From Coprobacter fastidiosus (GTDB taxonomy: Bacteria; Bacteroidota; Bacteroidia; Bacteroidales; Coprobacteraceae): a DNA stretch of 64,000 nt. The translations under genes were made by a program, and so were the position numbers. Shown in pieces: positions 1 to 9,020 of the stretch (position 1 is the stretch's first letter; every line of letters begins with the position of its first letter). Where the stretch lies: contig NZ_AP028032.1 in the NCBI RefSeq assembly GCF_030296935.1, forward strand, positions 3,380,539 through 3,444,538. Direction: 5' to 3'. The notes below the pieces were generated by a model that was not told the origin of the DNA, made no database searches, and was given only the letters and a program-made list of their open reading frames with translations.

Positions 1-597
1 CATATATCGAAGTCGATATATAGTGTCGGCAGTTATATCAGCGGAGAAGGTCAGGCGGCTAAATTGGCGACTATTTATCAGGACGATAAAATGAATGCCT
101 ATTTTAATATCGAAGATAATCAGTATTTACAAATGCTTGCTTCTACTGATAAGAAAGGTGTTGAAGAACGTTTACCCGGAGAAGTGGAAATTCTTTTTCA
201 ATCGCCTTTATCCCGTCCCTATATGGGAAAATTGAATTATCTGTCTCCGAATATCGATCTCTCGACGGGAACATTGAGTATTCGTGCCGAAATTGAGAAT
301 CCTGATAATGAATTGAAGGATGGTTTATATGTGAATATCCGTTTACCGTACGGCAAACAAGATAGTGCCGTTTTAGTAAAAGATGCTTCTATCGGTACCG
401 ACCAATTGGGTAAATATCTTTATGTGGTTAATGATTCTAACCGGGTGTCTTATCGGCATATTGAAACGGGAGAATTGTTTTCTGATACTCTCAGACTTGT
501 AAAATCCGGATTGCAGCCGAAAGACCGTTATGTGACGAAAGCTCTGTTGAAAGTACGGGAAGGAATGGAGATAAAACCTGTATTAGAGAAAAATTAA
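1..597 (+). CDS. RND efflux periplasmic adaptor (membrane fusion protein), 3' part
   Basis: The frame is open from base 1 to the TAA at 595-597, so the gene begins outside the window; about 198 C-terminal residues are visible. They hold the beta-barrel and membrane-proximal part of an AcrA/MexA-type adaptor: a PYMGKLNYLSPNIDLSTGT stretch followed by RAEIENPDNELKDGLYVNIRL, the usual adaptor signature around 'N(P)...L.pG..v.v'. Such proteins bridge an inner-membrane RND pump to an outer-membrane channel. The pump gene follows after 30 bp, which fixes the operon. An internal TTG at 64 is not a credible start because the homologous sequence continues upstream. The substrate cannot be told from sequence. 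Confidence 0.85.
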   Translation, partial: HISKSIYSVGSYISGEGQAAKLATIYQDDKMNAYFNIEDNQYLQMLASTDKKGVEERLPGEVEILFQSPLSRPYMGKLNYLSPNIDLSTGTLSIRAEIENPDNELKDGLYVNIRLPYGKQDSAVLVKDASIGTDQLGKYLYVVNDSNRVSYRHIETGELFSDTLRLVKSGLQPKDRYVTKALLKVREGMEIKPVLEKN

Positions 598-627
598 CCG
601 GACTATATTGAATAAAAATACAAAGAC

Positions 628-3600
628 ATGATATCTAAATTCTTTATAAACAGACCGATTTTTGCTACTGTACTCGCCTTACTTATGGTATTGGCCGGTG
701 TCGTGGCGCTTGAGTCGTTACCGGTTGCTCAGTTTCCCGATATAACACCTCCGACAGTACAAGTGTCGGCAGTATATCCCGGGGCAAGTGCCGAAACCGT
801 TGCCCGTACGGTAGGTGCTCCGATAGAGGAACAAGTCAACGGAGTGGACGGCATGATTTATATGAGTTCTTCATCTTCCAGTTCGGGACAATATACATTG
901 ACGGTAACATTTGAGGTCGGCACGGATGTCGATATGGCTACTGTTTTGGTTCAGAATCGGGTAAATATAGCGCAAGGAAATCTTCCTGAAGCTGTGATAC
1001 AACAGGGAATCGTTACAAAAAAACAATCTACGAATATCGTAATGTTCTTGTCTCTGCAATCTGATAACCCGATGTATGACGGGTTATATCTTTCAAATTA
1101 TGCGAGCCTTAATTTGACCGACCAACTTTCCCGCTTGCCGGGAGTTGGGGCTGTAACTGTATTCGGAACAGGAAATTATAGTATGCGTGTATGGCTTGAT
1201 CCGGAAATTATGCGTATCCGGAAATTGACTCCGGCAGATGTATATAGTGCTATACAGTCTCAAAATATGGAGGTCTCTGCCGGAACTGTTGGAGAACCAC
1301 CTTTGGATAGGAAAGAAGCATTCCAGTTTACTTTGACGGCAAAGGGGCGTTTGACTACTCCTGACGAATTCGGAAATATCGTAATTAAAACTTTGCCGGA
1401 CGGTAAATATTTGCGATTGAAGGATATTGCCCGTATCGATAGGGGAAGTGCATCTTATAGTGTGACTTCGACTCAAAATGGGAAGCAAGCTGCTGCAATT
1501 GCTATTTATCAATTACCCGGATCTAATTCTCTTAATGTTGCGAAAAATGTTAAGGCGAAAATGCAGGATTTGGAAAAATATTTACCGGAAGGGGTGCATT
1601 ATGAGGTAGTATTGGATACTACCGAATTTGTGACGGCTTCTATTGACGAGGTGTTGGTTACTTTTGTCGAAACCACCTTGTTGGTCATGCTTGTCATATT
1701 GCTTTTCTTGCAAAGTTTCAGAGCCGTGATAATCCCTTCTCTGACTATTCCGGTTTCTCTTATTTGTACATTTGCTGTGATGCATCTGTTCGGTTTTTCG
1801 ATAAATACGTTGACTCTTTTCGGCTTGGTATTGGCAATAGCCATAGTTGTGGACGATGCCATAGTCGTAGTTGAAAATTCGTCTCGTCTTCTCGATACCG
1901 GAAAATACACCAATAAAGAGGCGGTTACTCAAGCTATGGAAGAGATTACAGGCCCTGTGATCGGTGTGGTTTTGGTGTTGCTGGCGGTGTTTATACCTAC
2001 GGCCTTTATTAGTGGTATCACAGGTGAACTTTATAAACAGTTTGCGTTAACGATTGCAACAGCTACGGTTTTTAGCGGAATTAATTCTTTGTCTTTGACG
2101 CCGGCTTTGTGCGCATTATTTTTAAAACCGACTAAAGACCCTAAATTTTTCTTGTATAAAGGATTCAATAAGGTATATGATAAAACTCTCGGAGCTTATG
2201 TAAAGGCTATTACCTATTTTCTTCGCAAGCCGGTAATTACGATGTCTCTTTTTCTCATTTTGTCTGTCGGGGCGCTTTGGTTGTTTTTACGTTGGCCTAC
2301 ATCATTTATTCCTCAGGAAGATCAAGGGTATTTTGTCGTATCCGTGCAGCTCCCGAATGCTGCAAACTTGCAACGTACAGAAGAGGTGTCCCGAAAAATC
2401 ATGAAAATGCTCGATTCTTATCCTGAAGTTCGCACCTATTTGTGTATAAATGGTTTCTCGATGATGCAGGGAGCAAATGCGTCGAACGGTGCGACTTTTT
2501 TTGTCATGTTGAAAAATTGGGACGAACGTAAAGCTAAAGATGAGAGTGTATTTTCTGTTGTGAATCGACTAAATGCTCAAGCTGCATCTATTCAGGAGGC
2601 TGTTATTTTTGCAGTCAATCCTCCTGCAATATCGGGCATGGGAGTAAGCGGAGGTTTACAGTTTGAGCTGGAAGATAGAAATAGTTTGGGTACTACAGCA
2701 TTACAGGATGCTGTTTCGGCACTGTTGGAACAAGCCGGAACAGAACCGGCGATAATGACTCTCAATTCTATGTTTCAGGGGAATACGCCTCAGTATTTTT
2801 TGAATATAGACAGAGATAAAGTTAAAATGCAAGGTTTGGTACTGAGTGATGTTTTTTCGACGCTTTCATATTATATGGGTTCGGCTTATGTCAATGATTT
2901 TGTTCAATTCGGGCGCATTTATCAGGTTAAGTTAGGAGCTGCCGCCGATAGCCGTACGGTGATAGGTGATGTCTTGAAACTGAGCGTTCGTAATCAGAAC
3001 GGTGATATGGTACCTTTTTCAGCATTTACTACATTGGAAGAGCAATTGGGACTTAATCTGGTGAATAGATATAATATGTATTCTTCTGCGGCTATTACGG
3101 CTATAACTACACCCGGATTCAGTTCGCAGCAAGGAATTCAGGGGATGGAAAATTTAAGTAATCGGGTATTAGGGACTACGTTCGGTTATGATTGGACAGG
3201 AGAGGCGTATCAGGAAACTCAAGCAAGTTCTTCGGTTAGTCTAATTTTCGGACTGGCCATCTTGGTCGTTATTTTGGTTCTTGCAGCCCAATACGAGAGT
3301 TGGACGAGCCCTATTGCTGTGATACTCGGATTGCCGTTTGCCATATTGGGGGCGGTACTCGGTTGCATGTTATTGGGATTGTCTATCAGTATTTATAGTC
3401 AGATCGGGATTATTCTTTTAATTGCACTTTCAGCGAAAAATGCTATTTTAATTGTTGAGTTCGCTATCGATTATCGTAAAAAGGGCGAGTCGATTACCGA
3501 AGCGTCTATAGAAGCCGGACGAGTGCGATTACGCCCGATTTTGATGACTTCATTTGCTTTTATATTGGGAGTAATGCCCCTTATTTTTGCGACCGGAGCA

Positions 3601-3777
3601 GGAGCTTCGAGCCGTATATCATTGGGTACGGCAGTTGTTTTCGGTATGGCGGTGAATACTTTGTTGGGTACGTTATTTATTCCGAATTTTTATCATCTGA
3701 TGCAGTCTATTCATGAAAAGTTTCAGAAGAAACGCGTTGTACAGGATAATGTACCGGAAGATGATGTAAAAGAATAA
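628..3777 (+). CDS. RND multidrug efflux permease, HAE1/AcrB family
   Basis: This 1049-residue protein has the full length of an AcrB/MexB-type proton-driven inner-membrane pump. It opens with [20 protein letters not shown] (first transmembrane helix), carries the paired acidic residues of the proton relay in [13 protein letters not shown], and a lysine in the late helix [11 protein letters not shown]. Two large periplasmic loops and the expected two halves are present. The adaptor gene lies 30 bp upstream. No outer-membrane channel gene follows; the next gene is on the other strand, so the channel is either encoded upstream of the window or shared. It is a paralogue of the pump at 31225, and the two operons differ in having or lacking a local channel gene. 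Confidence 0.93.
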   Translation: MISKFFINRPIFATVLALLMVLAGVVALESLPVAQFPDITPPTVQVSAVYPGASAETVARTVGAPIEEQVNGVDGMIYMSSSSSSSGQYTLTVTFEVGTDVDMATVLVQNRVNIAQGNLPEAVIQQGIVTKKQSTNIVMFLSLQSDNPMYDGLYLSNYASLNLTDQLSRLPGVGAVTVFGTGNYSMRVWLDPEIMRIRKLTPADVYSAIQSQNMEVSAGTVGEPPLDRKEAFQFTLTAKGRLTTPDEFGNIVIKTLPDGKYLRLKDIARIDRGSASYSVTSTQNGKQAAAIAIYQLPGSNSLNVAKNVKAKMQDLEKYLPEGVHYEVVLDTTEFVTASIDEVLVTFVETTLLVMLVILLFLQSFRAVIIPSLTIPVSLICTFAVMHLFGFSINTLTLFGLVLAIAIVVDDAIVVVENSSRLLDTGKYTNKEAVTQAMEEITGPVIGVVLVLLAVFIPTAFISGITGELYKQFALTIATATVFSGINSLSLTPALCALFLKPTKDPKFFLYKGFNKVYDKTLGAYVKAITYFLRKPVITMSLFLILSVGALWLFLRWPTSFIPQEDQGYFVVSVQLPNAANLQRTEEVSRKIMKMLDSYPEVRTYLCINGFSMMQGANASNGATFFVMLKNWDERKAKDESVFSVVNRLNAQAASIQEAVIFAVNPPAISGMGVSGGLQFELEDRNSLGTTALQDAVSALLEQAGTEPAIMTLNSMFQGNTPQYFLNIDRDKVKMQGLVLSDVFSTLSYYMGSAYVNDFVQFGRIYQVKLGAAADSRTVIGDVLKLSVRNQNGDMVPFSAFTTLEEQLGLNLVNRYNMYSSAAITAITTPGFSSQQGIQGMENLSNRVLGTTFGYDWTGEAYQETQASSSVSLIFGLAILVVILVLAAQYESWTSPIAVILGLPFAILGAVLGCMLLGLSISIYSQIGIILLIALSAKNAILIVEFAIDYRKKGESITEASIEAGRVRLRPILMTSFAFILGVMPLIFATGAGASSRISLGTAVVFGMAVNTLLGTLFIPNFYHLMQSIHEKFQKKRVVQDNVPEDDVKE

Positions 3778-3830
3778 AATTTAATAATGGGGGCTTATAA
3801 ATCGTTTGTAATGAAGTGTGTGTTATGGGT

Positions 3831-4523
3831 CTATTGGGCAGTGATTATTATTTCCTTGGTTTCTGAAGTTACGTAAAGAGGACTGTTTTCTTTAGGAATG
3901 GCACAGATCTCAAGAACGTAGTTATGCCCTATTTCTATGGTGCGCATTGGTATAAAAGATGACTCGGTAATAGGTCTACTTTCCCACTTTGGGTGTGTTT
4001 CTTGTTGTTTTTTAAATGTAACATAGTATTTTTCGGCATTGGGAACAGCATCCCACATTATTTTTATTTTATTTTCAGGTTGTTTTGAAATTGGGTCTAT
4101 AATTTCAAAAATTTCGTGTTTGAAGTTAGTTGGTGTGGCAAGTAATGTTTTTTTTGTGAAGATAAAAGGATAATTAACTGTTGAAGAATTGTACCATTTT
4201 GAATTGGTCGGTGCTATAGCTTGAACAGTAATTGTATGCCATTGATCTTCGGTTATGGATGTATTTGTTAAATTGATGTAGTTCTTTGAAATGGTATAGT
4301 TTTCACGATCATTGATGGTACAATAATATTTTTCAGCATTAGGAACTGCATCCCATCGAATACATTTATTAGTATAATCGGTTGTGAAGTTAGAAGGTGC
4401 AGATAATGCCTCTTCTTCTATGTAGGTATTATTGTCATTCTTCGGATCGCATGAGGAGATTAATGTCGTTATACTCGCGATAGTTACAAATAAATGAAGC
4501 CGACAAAATTTGAAATGTGTCAT
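3831..4523 (-). CDS. Lipoprotein with two fibronectin-III-like modules, unknown role
   Basis: I chose the start at 4523 because it places a short signal peptide and a lipobox (LISSC, Cys about residue 25) at the N-terminus; an upstream ATG at 4556 would add 11 residues. The 230-residue product contains two modules that both carry the identical WDAVPNAEKYY motif (near residues 57 and 157), each preceded by an 'APSNF/TPTNF' strand, as in fibronectin type III-like domains of Bacteroidetes surface proteins. No catalytic motif is seen. It converges on the RND operon and lies downstream of the DPP7-like gene on the same strand, but separated from it by a terminator. Surface binding is a guess. Confidence 0.7.
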   Translation of the reverse strand: MTHFKFCRLHLFVTIASITTLISSCDPKNDNNTYIEEEALSAPSNFTTDYTNKCIRWDAVPNAEKYYCTINDRENYTISKNYINLTNTSITEDQWHTITVQAIAPTNSKWYNSSTVNYPFIFTKKTLLATPTNFKHEIFEIIDPISKQPENKIKIMWDAVPNAEKYYVTFKKQQETHPKWESRPITESSFIPMRTIEIGHNYVLEICAIPKENSPLYVTSETKEIIITAQ

Positions 4524-4606
4524 AAAATTATTGAATGATATTAGACTTATGGGCAAATATAGTGAAAATAGTGAGATATTTTATTGTATTTGTATGAAAT
4601 ATTATA

Positions 4607-4649
4607 TAATAAAGAAGGCCCAGAATGTGAATCCGAGCCTTCTTTATTA
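4607..4649 (-). terminator. Hairpin terminator of the S46 peptidase gene
   Basis: A perfect 13-bp inverted repeat (TAATAAAGAAGGC and its complement at 4637-4649) sits 16 bp beyond the peptidase stop codon, with an A/T-rich tail on the minus strand. Confidence 0.75.
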
Positions 4650-4664
4650 TATATGGTTGCAATT

Positions 4665-6824
4665 TTATTTGACAATACTCATTTCATCGATGATATTTTT
4701 TGCTCCCGCAAACTTGTCTATGATGAATAGTATGTAACGGATGTCGACGCTTATTGTTCGTTGAAGAGCTTCTTCGAATACAATATCGCCGCTCATGGCT
4801 TCCCAGTTTCCGTCAAATGCCGTTCCGATAAGTTCTCCGTTAGCATTAAATACCGGACTACCCGAATTTCCGCCGGTAATATCGTTATTCGAGAGGAAGT
4901 TTACGGGCATTTCTCCATTCGGCATGGCATACTGACCGAAATCTTTGTTTTTGTAGAGTTCTTTTAGTTTTTCCGGAACTACAAATTCCCAGTTGTTCGG
5001 ATCTTCTTTTTCCATAACTCCTTTCAACGTAGTATAGTAATGATAATCTATACCGTCTGACGGAGAATACGGCAGTACCTGTCCGTAGGTTGCTCGAATT
5101 GTAAAGTTTGCATCCGGATATGCCGGTTTACCGGGATTCATTTCGAGTAGGCCTTTGATATATGTTTGTTTGGCTAAAGCGAACTTCTCATTTATCGGTT
5201 TTAGTTCTTTACGTAGGTCTATCATTTTTTGAATGACAGATTGAGCGTATTGTATCATTAAATCCGATTTTAGGGCTTTGGCCGTCGGTTTTTTCATGAA
5301 TTTATTGAAATTTTCATCGCCTCCGAAAATTGAAGTTTTAAAAGCTTCATCAACAAAGCGGTCGATGTTACCGTCGAATTTTTTATCGATAAGGGTGAAA
5401 ATTTCGGGACGGTTTTCTTTCCCGACCTCTTTCATATATGCTTTCAGCATGACTTTCGATACTCTTTGGTCGACTTTGCGGTTATAATCTTTATTTGCAA
5501 ATGCTTTGTAAGCTTTTTCAAGATCGGCCAATTCAGATTTGATGATAGAGTCGTTTTTATGCTCTAAAGCTTCGATCAGTTTTTTATTACGAGCAGGAAC
5601 TCCGGAAAATTCCACTCCTTGATACAACGCTTCCAATAACATATAATATTGGTACTTGATATCATTCATTTGTAAGGTTGCGTCTCGCATATCGTTTAAT
5701 GCTTGGATATATTCCGGATGGTTGTTGTCATTTGCCCATACTTTGAACCGAGCTTCGTCCAACTCTTTGTTTTCTATAACTTTCAGTTTATTGATCCCTC
5801 TGTTCATCCCGATAGAGTTTTTCCAATAGTTGCTCGAACGGGCATATTTGCTGGCATATTGGATTCTTACTTTCGGGTCGGCAAGCATTTCGTCTAACAT
5901 CTCTTTTTGACGGATACCTCGCATATTGATGCGGACCGTATTATCTACATCACGACGTTGTTTTACTTCCCATGACGTATAATATCGGTTGGTCGACCCG
6001 GGAAATCCCATGATCATGGCAAAATCGTTTTCTTTGATCCCTTTCAGCGAAATATTGAAATATTTTTTCGGGTGCATGGGGATGTTATTTTCTGAGTATT
6101 CTGCCGGATTTCCCTGAGCATCGGTATAAACCCGGAAAAGAGAGAAGTCTCCGGTGTGACGCGGCCACATCCAGTTGTCCGTATCAGCTCCGAATTTCCC
6201 GATAGAAGAGGGGGGAGCACCAACGAAACGAATATCTTTATATACTTTCATTGTGAACATAAAGAATCGATTTCCTCCGAAAAACGGTTTTATGCTTATT
6301 TCTGTAAAAGGGTTTTCCGCCAAAAATTTCTCTCCGACTTTTTCTTTGGCTATTTTATCGAGAAATGCCGGATCGAAAGCTTTCAACGGATCTCCGGTTT
6401 TGCTGACTTCTTCTTGGATAAAATCGGTTACTTCTTCGATTTTATCGATAAAACGGACTTCGAGACCCGGAGTAGGGAGCTCGTCCTTTTTATCCATTGC
6501 CCAGAATCCGTTACTCAAATAATCGTGCTCTACCGAGCTATGTTGTTGAATAGCGCTGTATCCGCAATGGTGGTTGGTAAGGATTAATCCTTCTGGTGAG
6601 ATAATTTCTCCGGTACATCCTCCTCCGAAGATAACGATAGCATCTTTCAGAGAAGTTCGTTCGGGATTATAGATGTCATCTACATCGAGTTTTAACCCTA
6701 ATTTTTTCAGTTGTTCCGAATTTTGTTGTTTTAAAAACGGAAGTAACCACATCCCCTCGTCTGCTTTTACCGGCGACAAAATTGCCGCGAAAGCTAAGGG
6801 TAACAACATTCTTCTTAGTTTCAT
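4665..6824 (-). CDS. S46 family dipeptidyl-peptidase, DPP7-like
   Basis: The 719-residue protein has a signal peptide (cleavage near residue 21) and the chymotrypsin-fold triad of family S46: His85 in TNHHCGY, Asp226 in RHTGDFSLF and Ser654 in GGNSGSP. S46 enzymes remove dipeptides from peptide N-termini in the periplasm, feeding peptide-fermenting Bacteroidales. The residue 18 positions after the serine is glycine (FDGNW); as I recall the Porphyromonas enzymes, glycine here marks DPP7 (hydrophobic P1) and arginine marks DPP11 (Asp/Glu). That assignment is inference. The start overlaps the receptor gene stop as ATGA, indicating translational coupling. Length matches the family (about 710-720). 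Confidence 0.92.
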   Translation of the reverse strand: MKLRRMLLPLAFAAILSPVKADEGMWLLPFLKQQNSEQLKKLGLKLDVDDIYNPERTSLKDAIVIFGGGCTGEIISPEGLILTNHHCGYSAIQQHSSVEHDYLSNGFWAMDKKDELPTPGLEVRFIDKIEEVTDFIQEEVSKTGDPLKAFDPAFLDKIAKEKVGEKFLAENPFTEISIKPFFGGNRFFMFTMKVYKDIRFVGAPPSSIGKFGADTDNWMWPRHTGDFSLFRVYTDAQGNPAEYSENNIPMHPKKYFNISLKGIKENDFAMIMGFPGSTNRYYTSWEVKQRRDVDNTVRINMRGIRQKEMLDEMLADPKVRIQYASKYARSSNYWKNSIGMNRGINKLKVIENKELDEARFKVWANDNNHPEYIQALNDMRDATLQMNDIKYQYYMLLEALYQGVEFSGVPARNKKLIEALEHKNDSIIKSELADLEKAYKAFANKDYNRKVDQRVSKVMLKAYMKEVGKENRPEIFTLIDKKFDGNIDRFVDEAFKTSIFGGDENFNKFMKKPTAKALKSDLMIQYAQSVIQKMIDLRKELKPINEKFALAKQTYIKGLLEMNPGKPAYPDANFTIRATYGQVLPYSPSDGIDYHYYTTLKGVMEKEDPNNWEFVVPEKLKELYKNKDFGQYAMPNGEMPVNFLSNNDITGGNSGSPVFNANGELIGTAFDGNWEAMSGDIVFEEALQRTISVDIRYILFIIDKFAGAKNIIDEMSIVK

Positions 6825-8893
6825 AATGTTAAGTTTAGCTTATTATTTTGTTTATTTATATTGAAATTCCATGCAAATCCTAACCATACGGTACGGTTAT
6901 CACGACTTTTTTCAGTACGCTTATATAATGTCGGCGTATCGATTACGGTAATTTCTTTTACCGATCCGAACCAGTCGTTTATTTGTAGAGTTACTTCTCC
7001 TTTTCCGGACAATATGCTTTGCCTTATTCCTGTATCTATTCGGTAACGAGACTCTATTTTCCCTTGTACTGTTTGTAAATCGGATATGTAGTTACCGTTA
7101 CATTGTAAAGTTGTGGTAGGAGTAAGCCTGAATGATACGATCCCATTGGTATTCCATGCCCAGTCGTTTCGTTTATTCCCTTTTTTGTCGGCCTGTATTT
7201 CATCATAATATACAGTTCCGTTTATGCGTATATCCATCCATTTTACCGGTGAAATATATATACCGAGCTCTGCTCCTGCCGATTGGCTGTGATATAGATT
7301 TTTATAAGTAACGACCATATCTTCTTGTGTAATTTGTGCTATGGTCTGTTTTTTATTTCTGTAAAATAATGTAGGTGTGAATGTAAAGGTTCGGTTCGTA
7401 TAATGGTAGCTTAATGCTGTATTGTGGCTGATTTCCGGTTTTAGGTAGGGATTTCCCTGTATGGTTTCTTGAGGGTCGCTTTGATCGAGAAACGGGTTTA
7501 ATTCAGAAAAAACAGGCCGGTTAATACGTTGCCGGTAAGAGAGTTGCCACGAGTGTCCGGAGCGTTGATTATTATAAGAAAGTTGGAATGCCGGAAATAA
7601 ATTCCAATAATCTTGTTTTATCCGGTTGTTATCCTTTGCCAAATAAACCGATTGGTGAGTATATTCTCCTCTTATTCCTGCATATATAAACCATTTTTGC
7701 CACTGTTTTTCATATTGCAAAAAGAGAGAATGTATCTGGCGATTCAGATCCATATTAAAAGATGCTTCCTGAGCTTCGGCATAAAAGCCGTTATCATATA
7801 TTTCTTTTTGGTTTGCATTCGTAGAAGTTGTAATCCATGTGTTATATCCGGTCTTGAATGTCCCGATTTTTCCTGCTAGACTCAATTCATATTCGTCATT
7901 TTTTTGGTCGATAAAGAATTTGTCTTGTATCAAGTTTGGTTTGGGGCGTAAAACATTGCGTTGATAGTCGTTGTTTTCATCGTATGTCGTATGTCGGTAA
8001 TTGAAGTCTGTGAAAAAAGAAATTTGATCGTTGTGCGTATATTGGTAGAACGTTGCGGCACTATATTGGCGATTGGCCTGTTCGTTGTCACGGATTACTT
8101 TCATCTCTTTTTTTGTTTCGGTATTGTGAATATTTCCGATGCGGTCGAACCACATCTGTATAAAAGAGAAGTCAGCTTTGAAAGTGTGTTTATTTCGGTT
8201 CAACTCGCTTCCTAAAGAGCCTACGATTGTTTGAGGATGGGCTATTGCCGAATTATCTTGAATTTGCTCGTTTGTGACAATATTATTTTCGCGAGAAGTG
8301 ATCGTATTCAGAAATGTACGTTTCCTATACTCGCGTTTGTAATCGATGCCGGCATTGAATTTCCAGTGTGGAGATAGCGGAGTTCCGAAATGAGCACCGG
8401 CCATATATCGGTCGCTATTGGCTGTTCCTAAATAGACTTGTCCTGAGGGTATGTTCTGTTGAGATTTTTTTAATATAAGATCGATTGTTCCCGTCGAACC
8501 TTCTGCTTGTTGGCTTACATCCGGAATATGGTTGACTTTGATTTCTCCGATGGCCGATGCTGGGAGTTGTATCATTATTTCGCTTCGGTAATTTCCTAAG
8601 AAAGAAGTAGGCTTTCCGTTAATGAGAAATGTGATTTTATCAGATCCCCGTAATCGGATATTTCCTTCCATATCGTTTTCCAATGAAGGGAAAAAAGACA
8701 GAATGTCGTTCAGTGAATTTCCATATTGAACAAGGCTGTCGGGCGATATGGAGATCGTGTTATTTTTGTTTCTTATTTGAGATACTGTTATTGTTTTCAG
8801 ATGTTTTTGTGCGACGATAGAGTCTGTGCTGTTTGCTTGTATGAATAATGTATTGCAGAAAATTAAAAGTATAATCTGATAATAAATTTTCAT
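6821..8893 (-). CDS. TonB-dependent outer-membrane receptor/beta-barrel protein
   Basis: Start taken at 8893 so that the protein begins MKIYYQIILLIF, a normal signal peptide; an ATG 33 bp upstream would add a non-hydrophobic extension. The 690-residue product has a plug-type region at roughly residues 40-145 (LNDILSFFPSLE, IRLRGSDKITFLINGKP, then EGSTGTIDLILKK) followed by a long beta-barrel rich in alternating aromatic strands. This is the 'outer membrane beta-barrel family' type without an N-terminal carboxypeptidase-regulatory domain and without a SusD partner. It shares four bases with the S46 peptidase gene, so the pair probably imports peptides or processes a common substrate; that link is inferred from the coupling only. 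Confidence 0.85.
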   Translation of the reverse strand: MKIYYQIILLIFCNTLFIQANSTDSIVAQKHLKTITVSQIRNKNNTISISPDSLVQYGNSLNDILSFFPSLENDMEGNIRLRGSDKITFLINGKPTSFLGNYRSEIMIQLPASAIGEIKVNHIPDVSQQAEGSTGTIDLILKKSQQNIPSGQVYLGTANSDRYMAGAHFGTPLSPHWKFNAGIDYKREYRKRTFLNTITSRENNIVTNEQIQDNSAIAHPQTIVGSLGSELNRNKHTFKADFSFIQMWFDRIGNIHNTETKKEMKVIRDNEQANRQYSAATFYQYTHNDQISFFTDFNYRHTTYDENNDYQRNVLRPKPNLIQDKFFIDQKNDEYELSLAGKIGTFKTGYNTWITTSTNANQKEIYDNGFYAEAQEASFNMDLNRQIHSLFLQYEKQWQKWFIYAGIRGEYTHQSVYLAKDNNRIKQDYWNLFPAFQLSYNNQRSGHSWQLSYRQRINRPVFSELNPFLDQSDPQETIQGNPYLKPEISHNTALSYHYTNRTFTFTPTLFYRNKKQTIAQITQEDMVVTYKNLYHSQSAGAELGIYISPVKWMDIRINGTVYYDEIQADKKGNKRNDWAWNTNGIVSFRLTPTTTLQCNGNYISDLQTVQGKIESRYRIDTGIRQSILSGKGEVTLQINDWFGSVKEITVIDTPTLYKRTEKSRDNRTVWLGFAWNFNINKQNNKLNLTL

Positions 8894-8923
8894 TCTTATG
8901 AGGTGAATTCTGTTTATAGTCGC

Positions 8924-8931
8924 CAAAGATA
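8924..8931 (-). promoter_or_regulatory. -7 box upstream of the receptor gene
   Basis: CAAAGATA on the plus strand reads TATCTTTG on the minus strand, an exact match to the Bacteroidetes -7 consensus TAnnTTTG, about 30 bp before the chosen start codon. No clear -33 TTTG was found at the right distance. Confidence 0.6.
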
Positions 8932-8957
8932 GTTATTTTTATCCGGTGATGAAAATT

Positions 8958-9010
8958 CACTTAACCATAAAGGATATGTTTTCAAAAAACAGATCCTTTA
9001 TGGTTAAGTG
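8958..9010 (-). terminator. Strong hairpin after the fucosidase gene
   Basis: An 18-bp perfect inverted repeat (arms 8958-8975 and 8993-9010, CACTTAACCATAAAGGAT and its complement) begins 11 bp after the GH29 stop codon. It separates the GH29 gene from the receptor gene promoter. Confidence 0.8.
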
Positions 9011-9020
9011 TAAAAGCTTA

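Noticed and set aside
628..3777. The two RND pumps considered as one duplicated operon
   Set aside because: Gene content differs (the second has a channel gene and divergent regulators) and the proteins differ throughout, so they are old paralogues, not a recent duplication.
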